From Vibrio harveyi NBRC 15634 = ATCC 14126 = KCTC 12724 (GTDB taxonomy: Bacteria; Pseudomonadota; Gammaproteobacteria; Enterobacterales; Vibrionaceae), in contig NZ_BCUF01000047.1 of NCBI RefSeq assembly GCF_001591145.1, forward strand, positions 1-41,794: a stretch of DNA of 41,794 nucleotides. The letters are read 5' to 3'. Both the position numbers and the translations under genes were made by a program. Below are positions 31,754 to 39,778 of this stretch, one piece after another. How positions within the stretch are numbered: the stretch's first letter is position 1; the number at the start of each line of letters is the position of its first letter. The notes below the pieces were generated by a model that was given only the letters and a program-made list of their open reading frames with translations, was not told the origin of the DNA and made no database searches.

Positions 31754-34405
31754 TTATTTCACGCTAGTGATACGGCTTACCTTCTCACCTGTCGCAGATA
31801 CCGAACGGATGAAGACTTCACCAGTTACATTTGGACGAGCGTTGTCTGCATAAGTCAACCAGTTCTCACCATCCAGAGAGTATTGAAGCGTTACGCCAGG
31901 GAACTGAACGTTCATTGCTAGCTTACCATCTTCTACTTTTGCACCTGGTACTGGTAGGCGGTAGTCGATACCTGATTTTTCTAGCTTAGCCAGTTCACGT
32001 TGACCAAGTACGTTCGCAAAGCGGTTGTAGTCTTGGTTTAGCGATGCTTTATCAACTAGATTAGAGTTTTGCGAGTACTCAACACCAACTTTGTAGTCGT
32101 TTTCCCAGTCAGCACGGTGCCATGCACGCTCAGCAGCAGCGAGGACGCGAGGGAATACCATGTACTCGTATTGCTCGTCGTTACGTACTGTCTCAGACCA
32201 AAGTTGTGCAGATAGACCGTAGAAAGGTTTCGCTTCGATTTCACCTTTACCAGTAAAGCCATTGCCATCGCGATCTACAGAAGTTTCTGCGTTTTGAGGC
32301 ATGTTCTCTGGTGCAAAGCCAAACATCTTACGAGTATCCGTTGCACGTGTTGCCCAGTAGTAACCACGCTCTTTCGGGTCAACTTCGTATGGCATATCCA
32401 TGTACACGTAATCTGGGTTAGAAACAATCACGTCGTAACCTTTCTTAGACCACTCGTACACTGACGAAGTACCGCCCCAGTAAAGAACGTCCCAGAAGTT
32501 TACGCGAGTATTTTCTGTAGCGAACGCTTTTTCGCCGTCACTGTATTTCAAACCATCTTGCCAAGCTTGGAAGTTTGGAATGCCTTTCTCAGCAACAATC
32601 TTCGACACTTCTTCCGCGAAGTGGCTTGGTAGGTGAGCAAAGTCACTGACTGTGCCATCTGTGATTAGCGTCTGACATTGTGGAGACTGTGCAAACGGCT
32701 TGTCTTGTTTAGACAGGTCAATCGTGCCTTTCCAGCTTACTTTATCTTCTGCGTTAACGTCTTGGAAACCAGCACCTAGCTTGATGTTCTTCGCTTCGTC
32801 ACCACCGAAGTGCCAAGTTGTTAGTGGAGCGCCAGCTTCTTGGTGCATTGCTGCCACTTCTGAAATCACCTTATCAACAAAGCGAGTTGAAGATTCCATA
32901 CATGGGTTGATGAAGCTTTGCTTATTGTAGAACTGAACCGTCGTTACGTTTGATGTATCTTGAGGATCCATCAGACGGTATTCGTTCGCTTCAGCTTCTT
33001 TACCTTCTTCCATTAGGCGGTCGTAACGAGCTTCCATTGATACTACTGCTGCACGAGCGTGAGCTGGCATATCGATTTCTGGAATCACTTCAATGTTACG
33101 TGCTTTTGCGTATTTCAAGATTTCCACGTAGTCTGCTTTGCTGAAGTAGCCAGAGCCAAAGTTGTCTGTCGTTGGACCAGAGCCAAGCTGAGGCAGTAAA
33201 CAGCTTTTCTCTTGTGTATCGAAACAACGGTTAGCACCCACTTCTGTCAGCTCAGGCAGACCCGGGATTTCTAAACGCCAGCCTTCATCATCGGTTAGGT
33301 GAAGGTGAAGTTTGTTCATCTTGTACGCTGCCATTTGGTCTAGCGTTGCAAGGATTGCGTCCTTAGAGTGGAAGTTACGAGCCACATCCACCATCACACC
33401 ACGGTAATCAAAACGAGGCGCATCTTTAATAGACAGTTGTGGTAGAGAATCAGCATTTTGGCTATCTACCAGGCCAAAGATAGATTGTACTGCGTAGAAA
33501 GCGCCTGCTTGGTCGAACGCTTTAATCACAATACCGTCGCCTTTGATGCTCATTTCGTAAGCACCAGATTTTGCTAATTCACCGGTGAAGTCTGCAGGAA
33601 CAACAGTGATGCTTACAGGAAGATCACCACGAACGTCCACACCTACCACTTCTGCACGATCTTGAATCGCTGCGAACTGAGTCGCATCGAATGCGTCTTT
33701 AGGCAGCGCAATACCATCCGCGATATCTACTTTGCCTTTACCCGCTTCAACGTGCATTGGTGTTGGTAGTAACGTGGTTGATACGTCTTGTGTTGCTAGG
33801 TCTTCGTTTTTCTCAAAACGAGACACAGCGTTTGCAAATACATTGTTGTCATCTGGTGTACGTTTTAGGTTGTTACCTTCAAGACCCGTCACAAAAGACG
33901 CAACATCTTCAGTATTTAGAGAAGCAATCATCTTAGGTTCTGCGTTTGGAGCAGAAACGAATGCACCCGGCATGAAGTCAGTTTCAAATAGTTGCCAGTA
34001 TTCACCAACCAATGGAAGAACAACCTCTTCACCGGCAGCGAAGCCGTCAAACTTATCTGTTGGTTCTAGCTTATGTAGGTCACCCGTTACACGAGAGATT
34101 TTGAACTGCTCGTTGTCAACATCCAGAATCAGACGAATGCTGTGGAAGTAAATAGCCCAATCTTTTGAGTCAACAGCTTCACCTTGGTTAACAAGCGTCA
34201 TGTTTACTTTGTTACAAGAAGCCCATTCTGCGCCCATATCTTGGCACGCAAGACCTTCGTTAGCACCATGGTTAGTTAACACTTCATATTGGATATCAAG
34301 GTTATCAGCCAGTGAGTTTACAACTTGTTGCTCAGAGCTCTGTAGTGAAGAGCAGCCTGCCAATGTAGCGATAACAGAAGCAGCAATCAGACTATGTTTC
34401 AACAT
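31754..34405 (-). CDS. chb: Chitobiase (GH20 beta-N-acetylhexosaminidase), lipoprotein
   Basis: The enzyme removes N-acetylglucosamine from chitobiose and short chitooligosaccharides by substrate-assisted catalysis. The 883-residue protein has a lipobox with Cys18 (IATLAGC) and an N-terminal carbohydrate-binding-type domain (about 30-200). A GH20b domain (about 210-325) and the GH20 catalytic barrel (about 330-770) follow, with the catalytic Asp536-Glu537 pair in HFGGDEAKN. A C-terminal beta domain ends ITSVK. The length equals that of the classical V. harveyi chitobiase. Together with ChiP at 25778 it forms an outer-membrane chitin utilisation route. It is a single-gene unit with a terminator. 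Confidence 0.95.
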   Translation of the reverse strand: MLKHSLIAASVIATLAGCSSLQSSEQQVVNSLADNLDIQYEVLTNHGANEGLACQDMGAEWASCNKVNMTLVNQGEAVDSKDWAIYFHSIRLILDVDNEQFKISRVTGDLHKLEPTDKFDGFAAGEEVVLPLVGEYWQLFETDFMPGAFVSAPNAEPKMIASLNTEDVASFVTGLEGNNLKRTPDDNNVFANAVSRFEKNEDLATQDVSTTLLPTPMHVEAGKGKVDIADGIALPKDAFDATQFAAIQDRAEVVGVDVRGDLPVSITVVPADFTGELAKSGAYEMSIKGDGIVIKAFDQAGAFYAVQSIFGLVDSQNADSLPQLSIKDAPRFDYRGVMVDVARNFHSKDAILATLDQMAAYKMNKLHLHLTDDEGWRLEIPGLPELTEVGANRCFDTQEKSCLLPQLGSGPTTDNFGSGYFSKADYVEILKYAKARNIEVIPEIDMPAHARAAVVSMEARYDRLMEEGKEAEANEYRLMDPQDTSNVTTVQFYNKQSFINPCMESSTRFVDKVISEVAAMHQEAGAPLTTWHFGGDEAKNIKLGAGFQDVNAEDKVSWKGTIDLSKQDKPFAQSPQCQTLITDGTVSDFAHLPSHFAEEVSKIVAEKGIPNFQAWQDGLKYSDGEKAFATENTRVNFWDVLYWGGTSSVYEWSKKGYDVIVSNPDYVYMDMPYEVDPKERGYYWATRATDTRKMFGFAPENMPQNAETSVDRDGNGFTGKGEIEAKPFYGLSAQLWSETVRNDEQYEYMVFPRVLAAAERAWHRADWENDYKVGVEYSQNSNLVDKASLNQDYNRFANVLGQRELAKLEKSGIDYRLPVPGAKVEDGKLAMNVQFPGVTLQYSLDGENWLTYADNARPNVTGEVFIRSVSATGEKVSRITSVK

Positions 34406-34863
34406 CTTACTTTCCCCAAAAAGTCAGTGGTTCAAAACGACATTTATTAAAAATGGTGAGCACCTAAATGCGAGGCGCTTAACAGTTGCATTCAACATAC
34501 AAGCAGTTATTTCTAAGCGTAAAATTAATAAAACTAAGAAGTGATCTGGCTCAAATTAAGCCAAGCATTCAAAAATATAAACATAATAATTTCAACAAGT
34601 TAAACTTGACGTTAAAAGCGGCTAACTTTTTTTGACGAGTTTGTTGCGATCTCAATCACGAATATCGATGGGTTTCGACTGATTTTGTAGGATTCTGATC
34701 ACTATTGGTTATTAAGTGAACCATTAACAACAAACTCAATTGAAACACTTTCGTGAATTACCTCTCATTTCCTAGCCGTTAAAACTCGTCAATTTTTTAA
34801 AAAATGACGATTTTGCCGAACCATGTTATAGATAAAGTGCCTATTGAATTCGAGGAGCAAAAT
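34406..34863. other. Divergent intergenic region between chb and the TraB/GumN gene
   Basis: AT-rich and without a credible gene. Frames entering it are upstream extensions with no start signal. It should hold both divergent promoters. A CRP-like box, AGTGA-TCTGGC-TCAAA at 34540-34555, matches 7 of 10 consensus positions and lies 135 bp before chb. Confidence 0.35.
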
Positions 34864-35739
34864 ATGTTTCGACTCTTGTCCGTGATGTCATCTCTGATCG
34901 TCTTTTTTACTTCTTATTCTGTTCAAGCCGAACCACAACACTGGCTGGCAAAGAAGGGCGAGACGGAATACATGATTATCGGGTCTGTACATGTCGGCGA
35001 TAAAAGCATGTATCCATTACCAGAAGCTGTGACTCGGTTCCTGACAAACAGTGATGGTTTAATCATCGAAGCAGACATTCGAAATACAGAAGGGGTGACT
35101 TACCCGGAAACCTCGCTTCACGCTAGAGATGTTTTAGATAAAACACAGCGCAAACATCTTGCTGAAATAGCCAATGACCTAGGTCTACAAGAAGCACAGT
35201 TGCTCAATGCACCGCCATGGTCTGCGGCTTTGACAATCCAGTTAATGTTGGTAAACAAACTTGGTTACGAGTCTGATCAAGGTGTCGACATGCACCTCAT
35301 TAACTTAGCTGACCAACAAAAAGTACCAGTACTTGCTTTGGAGAATGTGCAATTCCAATTGGACTTAATTGCGGGACAAAAAGATGGCGGTAAAGATTTT
35401 TTGCTCTCTTCTATTGAAGAATATGACGGTGGCGACAAACTGGTACAATGCTTAATCGACAGTTGGAAGAGCGGCGATGGTAGCTCACTTGAAGCAGCAT
35501 CAGCGAGTGAACAATCCAGTGATGAGTTCAATGAAGCCTTTCTCTATTCCCGTAATCGCGACTGGGCTCAGAAACTAGATACAGGTAGTGTACTACCGAA
35601 AAAATCCGGTAAATACACCGTGGTGGTAGGCAGCTTACACCTAGTAGGTAAAGACAATGTAATCGAACTATTAGAAAAACGCGGTTTCACTGTCAAACCT
35701 CTAGCAAAAACTCACAAAGCAGACTGCGATATTGGATAA
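34864..35739 (+). CDS. TraB/GumN-family secreted protein
   Basis: The family holds putative Tiki-like metalloproteases; few bacterial members have been characterised. The frame opens at 34804, but GAGGAG lies 7 bp before the ATG at 34864. That ATG starts a signal peptide (MFRLLSVMSSLIVFF...SVQA, cut near 22) and gives 291 residues. Family marks are the paired GSVHVG motif near the N-terminus (IIGSVHVGDKSMYPLP) and VVGSLHLVGKDNVIELLEKRGF near the end, plus a central helix-rich region (PPWSAALTIQLML). It should sit in the periplasm. It is a single gene with no visible functional partner. Confidence 0.8.
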   Translation: MFRLLSVMSSLIVFFTSYSVQAEPQHWLAKKGETEYMIIGSVHVGDKSMYPLPEAVTRFLTNSDGLIIEADIRNTEGVTYPETSLHARDVLDKTQRKHLAEIANDLGLQEAQLLNAPPWSAALTIQLMLVNKLGYESDQGVDMHLINLADQQKVPVLALENVQFQLDLIAGQKDGGKDFLLSSIEEYDGGDKLVQCLIDSWKSGDGSSLEAASASEQSSDEFNEAFLYSRNRDWAQKLDTGSVLPKKSGKYTVVVGSLHLVGKDNVIELLEKRGFTVKPLAKTHKADCDIG

Positions 35740-35890
35740 AGAAGATAGCTCCATTTGCTGGTATGCTTACATCTACTTATCGTGTTGTATTTGTAGGCAA
35801 ATGACGCTTACATCACGCTGACAAATACGATCACCTATTGGATACTATCGAGTCAATCCTTAAACAACTTCAAATTTGATAAGAGCCTTT

Positions 35891-36313
35891 ATGACGTTCA
35901 AAGCCTCATTATTATGCCTTGCTAGCGCGCTACTATTGCCATCGCTTGCCCATGCAAAATCGTCTTGTACGATTGAAGACTTCCAACCTATTGATATTAC
36001 GCCGGATACAAAAGGCGGTGTTTTGGATAAAGAAAGTGGACAGTTTCTCATTAACCAAAAGCCTATGATGCGTTGTGCAAACATCACTTTTTCAACCGCC
36101 CATACTCGTAACCGCGTCGCTCATATGATGAACCAGAACTTTGAAGCTACTTACTTTGATGGCAAAACTGGTCAGTCTCATTCCGCTACTTTTGATGAAG
36201 ATGAGCTAAAAGCTGGGTACATTAAAATCGGTCCAAACCATCCAAAAACGGCTTACGTTTGTTTCACGACGTCCGAAACTCCGATTAAAGACATTAGTTG
36301 TGATGTGAACTAG
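35891..36313 (+). CDS. Small secreted protein of unknown function
   Basis: I do not recognise this protein. The ATG at 35891, with AAGAG upstream, begins a signal peptide (MTFKASLLCLASALLLPSLAHA, cut after 22). A TTG five codons earlier is less likely. The mature part of about 118 residues has four cysteines (SSCTIED, MRCANI, YVCFTT, ISCDVN), which could form two disulfides, and looks strand-rich. The context (a TraB-like gene upstream, repeats downstream) gives no clue to its role. Confidence 0.7.
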   Translation: MTFKASLLCLASALLLPSLAHAKSSCTIEDFQPIDITPDTKGGVLDKESGQFLINQKPMMRCANITFSTAHTRNRVAHMMNQNFEATYFDGKTGQSHSATFDEDELKAGYIKIGPNHPKTAYVCFTTSETPIKDISCDVN

Positions 36314-36352
36314 CGAGAAGCGCAGTTTTATCATATCACTCAGAACAATAGA

Positions 36353-36459
36353 GAGATTCCCGACTGCGCTCCTTCGTCGCTTTCGGGAATGACGCCTTTG
36401 AATTCAGTGCTTTTTATTCGTCATCCTCAAGAGCGAGGGACGAGCGAGTTGGGGATCTC
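36353..36459. repeat. Inverted-repeat element (about 107 bp), dispersed Vibrio-type repeat
   Basis: The left arm 36353-36394 (GAGATTCCCGACTGCGCTCC...) and the reverse complement of the right arm 36419-36459 are clearly related over about 41 bp, sharing GAGAT-CCC-ACT at one end and GGA/GATGACG at the other. They surround 24 bp. A third related GC-rich stretch follows at about 36505-36565. Such GAGCGAGGGACGAGCGAG words are widespread in Vibrio intergenic DNA as I recall. Open frames across it are not credible genes. Confidence 0.6.
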
Positions 36460-36579
36460 TTACGTTTTCATTTACCAGTTGATGAAAGCTGATTTGCCTC
36501 AAAGCGTTCCTTCTCTCGCATCTCGAAGAGCAGAGTCTGTTCCCGAAGCGAAGCGTTCTCGATTCAAAAAGCCGTAAAA

Positions 36580-36613
36580 CGCAAAAAAGCCGTAGCATTT
36601 CTGCTACGGCTTT
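36580..36613 (-). terminator. Strong terminator beside the tRNA-Pro remnant
   Basis: AAAGCCGTAGCA (36586-36597) pairs perfectly with TGCTACGGCTTT (36602-36613). The minus-strand exit is TTTTTTGCG. It ends transcription of the tRNA-Pro region on the minus strand. Confidence 0.88.
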
Positions 36614-36621
36614 CTCTAATA

Positions 36622-36634
36622 CGGTCGGTGAAGA
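36622..36634 (-). pseudogene. 3' fragment of a tRNA-Pro gene
   Basis: GGTCGGTGAAGAG is identical to 13 nt of the 3' part of the intact tRNA-Pro (36743-36755). The flanking minus-strand sequence GTTAGAAT, just beyond, resembles the T-loop GTTCGAAT. Most of the tRNA body is absent or degraded. It is either a leftover of a tandem tRNA duplication or a short integration scar. Confidence 0.5.
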
Positions 36635-36705
36635 GCCATATTCTAACTTCAGGCGAACCCCATTTGGTTCACTACTATCAAAGCCAAATTTGCGACCGCT
36701 GAAAC

Positions 36706-36734
36706 GACGAAAGCCTGCTCATTGAGCAGGCTTT
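36706..36734 (-). terminator. Hairpin directly after tRNA-Pro
   Basis: AAAGCCTGCTC (36710-36720) pairs perfectly with GAGCAGGCTTT (36724-36734). Only a short T-run (TTTCGTCG) follows on the minus strand, so termination may be partial, with 36580-36613 as backup. Confidence 0.7.
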
Positions 36735-36741
36735 CTGAAAG

Positions 36742-36818
<77 letters not shown>

Positions 36819-37004
36819 AGATGTTTAACTGAGGACTTATCCCCGTCAACGGATGCGTATATTACGGATTCTTTAGTTAGACGCAAGCGCTTTTTACAAA
36901 AAAACGTAATGTCTTAATTCGTTTGACGATTTACTGAACACTAGCACGTGAAATGTGACTAAGAACCCACAATAAAACACAGTTTATTAACCTTGGCAAC
37001 ATAA

Positions 37005-37018
37005 TTGATCCAGATCAG
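37005..37018 (+). promoter_or_regulatory. FNR-like box upstream of the DUF3149 gene
   Basis: TTGAT-CCAG-ATCAG matches the FNR consensus TTGAT-N4-ATCAA at 9 of 10 positions, 61 bp before the DUF3149 start. This would suit anaerobic activation if the promoter lies just downstream. CRP sites are related, but the half-site TTGAT favours FNR. Confidence 0.55.
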
Positions 37019-37078
37019 TGTGCAAAAAAACACCACCCATTAACGTTATCAATGTCGGAAATATCTTGGAGGAAACGT

Positions 37079-37219
37079 ATGGACTTTTGGCTTGATCTCC
37101 TATTTGGTAATGCGGTGGGACTATCGTCAATGATAGTAATCTTTGGGGCAATTGGTCTGATGTTGTTTTACGGCGGTTTCTTCATTTACAAGATTATGAA
37201 CGACAAATCTCCTCACTAG
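37079..37219 (+). CDS. DUF3149 small membrane protein (46 residues)
   Basis: A 46-residue protein, MDFWLDLLFGNAVGLSSMIV..., with one or two tight membrane segments (SMIVIFGAIGLMLFYGGFFIYKI) and a short polar tail NDKSPH. The FGN-VGL-S start and the FY-GFF-YK end are marks of the DUF3149 family found in many gammaproteobacteria, function unknown. GGAGG lies 5-6 bp before the ATG, and a terminator follows at 37248, so it is a complete single-gene unit. An FNR-like box upstream hints at oxygen control. Confidence 0.82.
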   Translation: MDFWLDLLFGNAVGLSSMIVIFGAIGLMLFYGGFFIYKIMNDKSPH

Positions 37220-37247
37220 ATCTCGCTTAGCTCTAGAAACGCTTTGC

Positions 37248-37285
37248 ACCGGAGTTGGTTACTTGCCTGCTCCGGTTTTTTATTT
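37248..37285 (+). terminator. Terminator after the DUF3149 gene
   Basis: ACCGGAG (37248-37254) pairs with CTCCGGT (37270-37276) across a 15-nt loop, followed by TTTTTATTT. Confidence 0.85.
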
Positions 37286-37352
37286 GATCTCAATGCACTA
37301 CTCATTGATATAATCTTACTATTCCTACCCTGTTCTTTATGAGATTGCCGTT

Positions 37353-37934
37353 ATGTCTCAAGACGACGATTTTGATCTGTTTCAACAGATGATGGGCGAC
37401 GTAAAGCCTATCGACCACGATACTGCAGAGCACAAAAAAGTGCACCAAGTGACGGACGCTCAGATGGCGAAACGCGAAGCCGCTATTTGGCTTACTGAAG
37501 ACGACCCAGAGTACCTGTCGATTGACCATGCAGAAATGCTCAAACCCGATGACTTTATCGAGTTCAAACGGGATGGTGTACAAGATGGTGTATACCGCAA
37601 ACTACGCCTTGGTAAATACCTAATTCAAGCTCGACTTGATCTGCACCGTAAGACACTGAAAGAAGCACGTGACGAAGTAGTCAAATTCCTCAAGCAATGT
37701 ATTGAGATGGATATCCGTACCGTCGTGATCGTACATGGTCGTGGCGAGCGCTCTAATCCACCAGCATTAATGAAAAGTTTCGTCAGCAGTTGGTTACAAC
37801 AGATCCGTGAAGTGCAATGCGTGCATAGTGCACAACGATTCCACGGTGGCAGCGGCGCCGTTTACGTTCTATTAAGAAAGAGTGCTGAAAAGAAAATGGA
37901 GACGCGTGAACGTCATCAAAAACGTTTAGGCTAA
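37353..37934 (+). CDS. smrA: Smr-domain endonuclease SmrA
   Basis: The 193-residue protein has an N-terminal acidic region, the FKRDGVQDGVYRKLRLGKY segment (71-89), then an Smr domain with LDLH at 95-98 and HGRGE at 128-132, ending HGGSGAVYVLLRKSAEKKMETRERHQKRLG. Both the segment before the Smr domain and this tail match E. coli SmrA (YdaL) and not SmrB, so I assign SmrA. SmrA-type proteins nick or cleave nucleic acid in vitro; the SmrB paralogue acts at collided ribosomes. It lies 105 bp before rluF. Confidence 0.85.
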   Translation: MSQDDDFDLFQQMMGDVKPIDHDTAEHKKVHQVTDAQMAKREAAIWLTEDDPEYLSIDHAEMLKPDDFIEFKRDGVQDGVYRKLRLGKYLIQARLDLHRKTLKEARDEVVKFLKQCIEMDIRTVVIVHGRGERSNPPALMKSFVSSWLQQIREVQCVHSAQRFHGGSGAVYVLLRKSAEKKMETRERHQKRLG

Positions 37935-38039
37935 CTCGAATCTCGGTGCTAGAATGCCCGACCTTATCTTGTCTTGCTGCAATTAACTGCGGCAAGGCAA
38001 CCTTTATTAACCGCCGTTGTGAAACGTTAGGAGACCAAC

Positions 38040-39149
38040 ATGTCACAAGACAACGCAAAACGCTTAAACAAATACATCAGCGAAACGGGCTTCTGCTCAC
38101 GTCGTGAAGCCGACCGTCTTATCGAGCAAGGTCGTGTCACCATTAATGGTCAACAACCAGAAATGGGAACAAAAGTACTTCCAGGCGATGACGTTTGTGT
38201 CGATGGAAACCCTGTTGCAGCAAAAGAAAAACCGATTTATATCGCGTTGAACAAACCAACGGGCATCACCTGTACAACTGAACGCGACATCCCGGGCAAC
38301 ATCGTTGATTTCATCGGTCATAAAAAGCGTATCTTCCCTATCGGTCGTCTGGATAAGCCCTCAGATGGTTTGATCTTTCTGACTAACGATGGTGATATCG
38401 TAAATAAGATTCTGCGTGCAGGTAACAACCACGAAAAAGAATACGTGGTACGTGTTGATAAGCCTATTACTGGCGAATTCCTAAAACAGATGTCGAGCGG
38501 TGTGAAGATCCTCGATACAGTCACGCTACCTTGTAAGGTAACAAAAGAAACCAAATTCTCTTTCCGCATCGTGTTAACGCAAGGTTTGAACCGTCAAATC
38601 CGTCGTATGTGTGAAGCGCTCGGCTACGAAGTATTTAAACTGCGTCGCGTACGCATCATGAACATCTCACTTGATGGCATTCCAAATGGTAAATGGCGTT
38701 ACCTGAGTGACGATGAAGTGGCAGAGATCCTAGCAATGTGTGAAGGTTCAGTGGGCACAGAGGAAGCGTCAAAGACAGATTCTAAAGGTCGCAACATTCG
38801 TAAAGCGACCGATGCCAAACTATTTGATAGCCGCGAAGAAAACCAAGGTTCAACGGCACGCCGTAACCAAAAAACACGTACCTTCCGTGGTAACAACGCG
38901 GATGAATTCCGACATGCGCCAAATTCTAAAAAAGGTCAGCAAAAACGTCGCCAACGTGATGATGAGAATGCACGCCCTGCAAAAGAGCACTACAAAGCGA
39001 AACCACAAGGTGAACGCAGTAAGCCTCAAGGTGATCACAATAAACCTCAATCACCGAGCAAGCCTAAGCAGCATTACATGAATCCAAATGCAGCGAAGCC
39101 AAGCAAACCAACGAAACGCACAGGCGGCACGTTGAGCCTGAAGAAGTAA
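38040..39149 (+). CDS. rluF: 23S rRNA pseudouridine synthase RluF with long basic tail
   Basis: RluF isomerises U2604 (and can act on U2605) of 23S rRNA and also modifies tRNA-Tyr in E. coli. Residues 1 to about 62 are an S4 RNA-binding domain (RLNKYISETGFCSRREADRLIEQG). The catalytic domain has Asp105 in GRLDKPSDGL, and LTQGLNRQIRRMCEALGYEV is close to E. coli RluF. Residues about 245-369 form a low-complexity basic tail with KPQG-type repeats (KPQGERSKPQGDHNKPQ), longer than in the 290-residue E. coli protein and probably disordered. GGAG lies at ribosome-binding distance. Confidence 0.93.
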   Translation: MSQDNAKRLNKYISETGFCSRREADRLIEQGRVTINGQQPEMGTKVLPGDDVCVDGNPVAAKEKPIYIALNKPTGITCTTERDIPGNIVDFIGHKKRIFPIGRLDKPSDGLIFLTNDGDIVNKILRAGNNHEKEYVVRVDKPITGEFLKQMSSGVKILDTVTLPCKVTKETKFSFRIVLTQGLNRQIRRMCEALGYEVFKLRRVRIMNISLDGIPNGKWRYLSDDEVAEILAMCEGSVGTEEASKTDSKGRNIRKATDAKLFDSREENQGSTARRNQKTRTFRGNNADEFRHAPNSKKGQQKRRQRDDENARPAKEHYKAKPQGERSKPQGDHNKPQSPSKPKQHYMNPNAAKPSKPTKRTGGTLSLKK

Positions 39150-39171
39150 CCATTCGCTCCATCACAAGATC

Positions 39172-39201
39172 AAAAAAGGACGCTCATCAGCGTCCTTTTT
39201 A
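39172..39201. terminator. Bidirectional terminator between rluF and the YbaK-type gene
   Basis: AAAGGACGCT pairs with AGCGTCCTTT around CATC, with an A-run on the left and a T-run on the right. It serves both convergent genes. Confidence 0.92.
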
Positions 39202-39213
39202 TTGGTCATGTAT

Positions 39214-39687
39214 TTACAGACAAAGAGGAGCAAATTGACCACGTGTTAGACTCAACAAATCTTTGGGTGCCAATTCAATTTCTAAACCACGCTTACCTGC
39301 GCTCACACAGATCGTCTCTTGCTGTGTTGCACTTTCATGCAGAAAAGTAGGCAGCGCTTTCTTCTGCCCCAATGGGCTGATTCCACCCACAACATAACCT
39401 GTGGTCTTTTGAGCGATTTCAGGATCTGCCATGTCCGCTTTCTTACCTTTCGCAGCTTTCGCCGCCAATTTTAGGTTCAATTTTTGATCGACAGGAATGA
39501 TCGCAACGGCAAGGTTCTTAGGCTCGCCGTTTAAGCAAAACAGCAAAGTCTTAAATACTTTCTTTGGATCTTGTCCCAATACTTCTGCTGCTTCTAATCC
39601 GTAGCTGTCTGCTCTTGGATCATGCTCATATTGGTGAATGGTGTGTGAAACTTTTTTCTTTTTCGCAAGATTAATGGCCGGAGTCAT
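39214..39687 (-). CDS. ybaK: Cys-tRNA(Pro)/Cys-tRNA(Cys) deacylase, YbaK/EbsC family
   Basis: YbaK hydrolyses cysteine mischarged on tRNA-Pro. The 157-residue protein shows the family motifs DPRADSYGLEAAEVLGQDPKKVFKTLLF (catalytic lysine region), AKGKKADMADPEIAQKTTGYVVGGISPLGQKK and SAGKRGLEIELAPKDLL. The frame opens with TTG at 39690, but the ATG at 39687 is preceded by AAGGAGA at good spacing. It is downstream of nutA on the same strand, with a terminator between. Confidence 0.93.
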   Translation of the reverse strand: MTPAINLAKKKKVSHTIHQYEHDPRADSYGLEAAEVLGQDPKKVFKTLLFCLNGEPKNLAVAIIPVDQKLNLKLAAKAAKGKKADMADPEIAQKTTGYVVGGISPLGQKKALPTFLHESATQQETICVSAGKRGLEIELAPKDLLSLTRGQFAPLCL

Positions 39688-39704
39688 CAAGATTCTCCTT
39701 ATAA

Positions 39705-39741
39705 AACAAAAAACGCTGCCCCTAGTGAGGTGCAGCGCTTT
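39705..39741 (-). terminator. Terminator after nutA
   Basis: On the minus strand AAAGCGCTGC (39741-39732) pairs with GCAGCG (39719-39714) and flanking bases, with CC/GG extending the stem, then TTTTTTGTTTT. It lies just upstream of the ybaK ribosome-binding site. Confidence 0.82.
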
Positions 39742-39778
39742 AAGTTAATGGTATCAGCGACTTTGAGTCAATCGCTTT

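Noticed and set aside
34804..34863. Longer N-terminus of the TraB/GumN protein
   Set aside because: The upstream extension has no ribosome-binding site and would bury the signal peptide; the ATG at 34864 has GAGGAG before it.
36389..36598. Frames of 62-64 residues on both strands near the tRNA-Pro region
   Set aside because: They are translations of the GC-rich dispersed repeat and of the terminator, with no ribosome-binding site.
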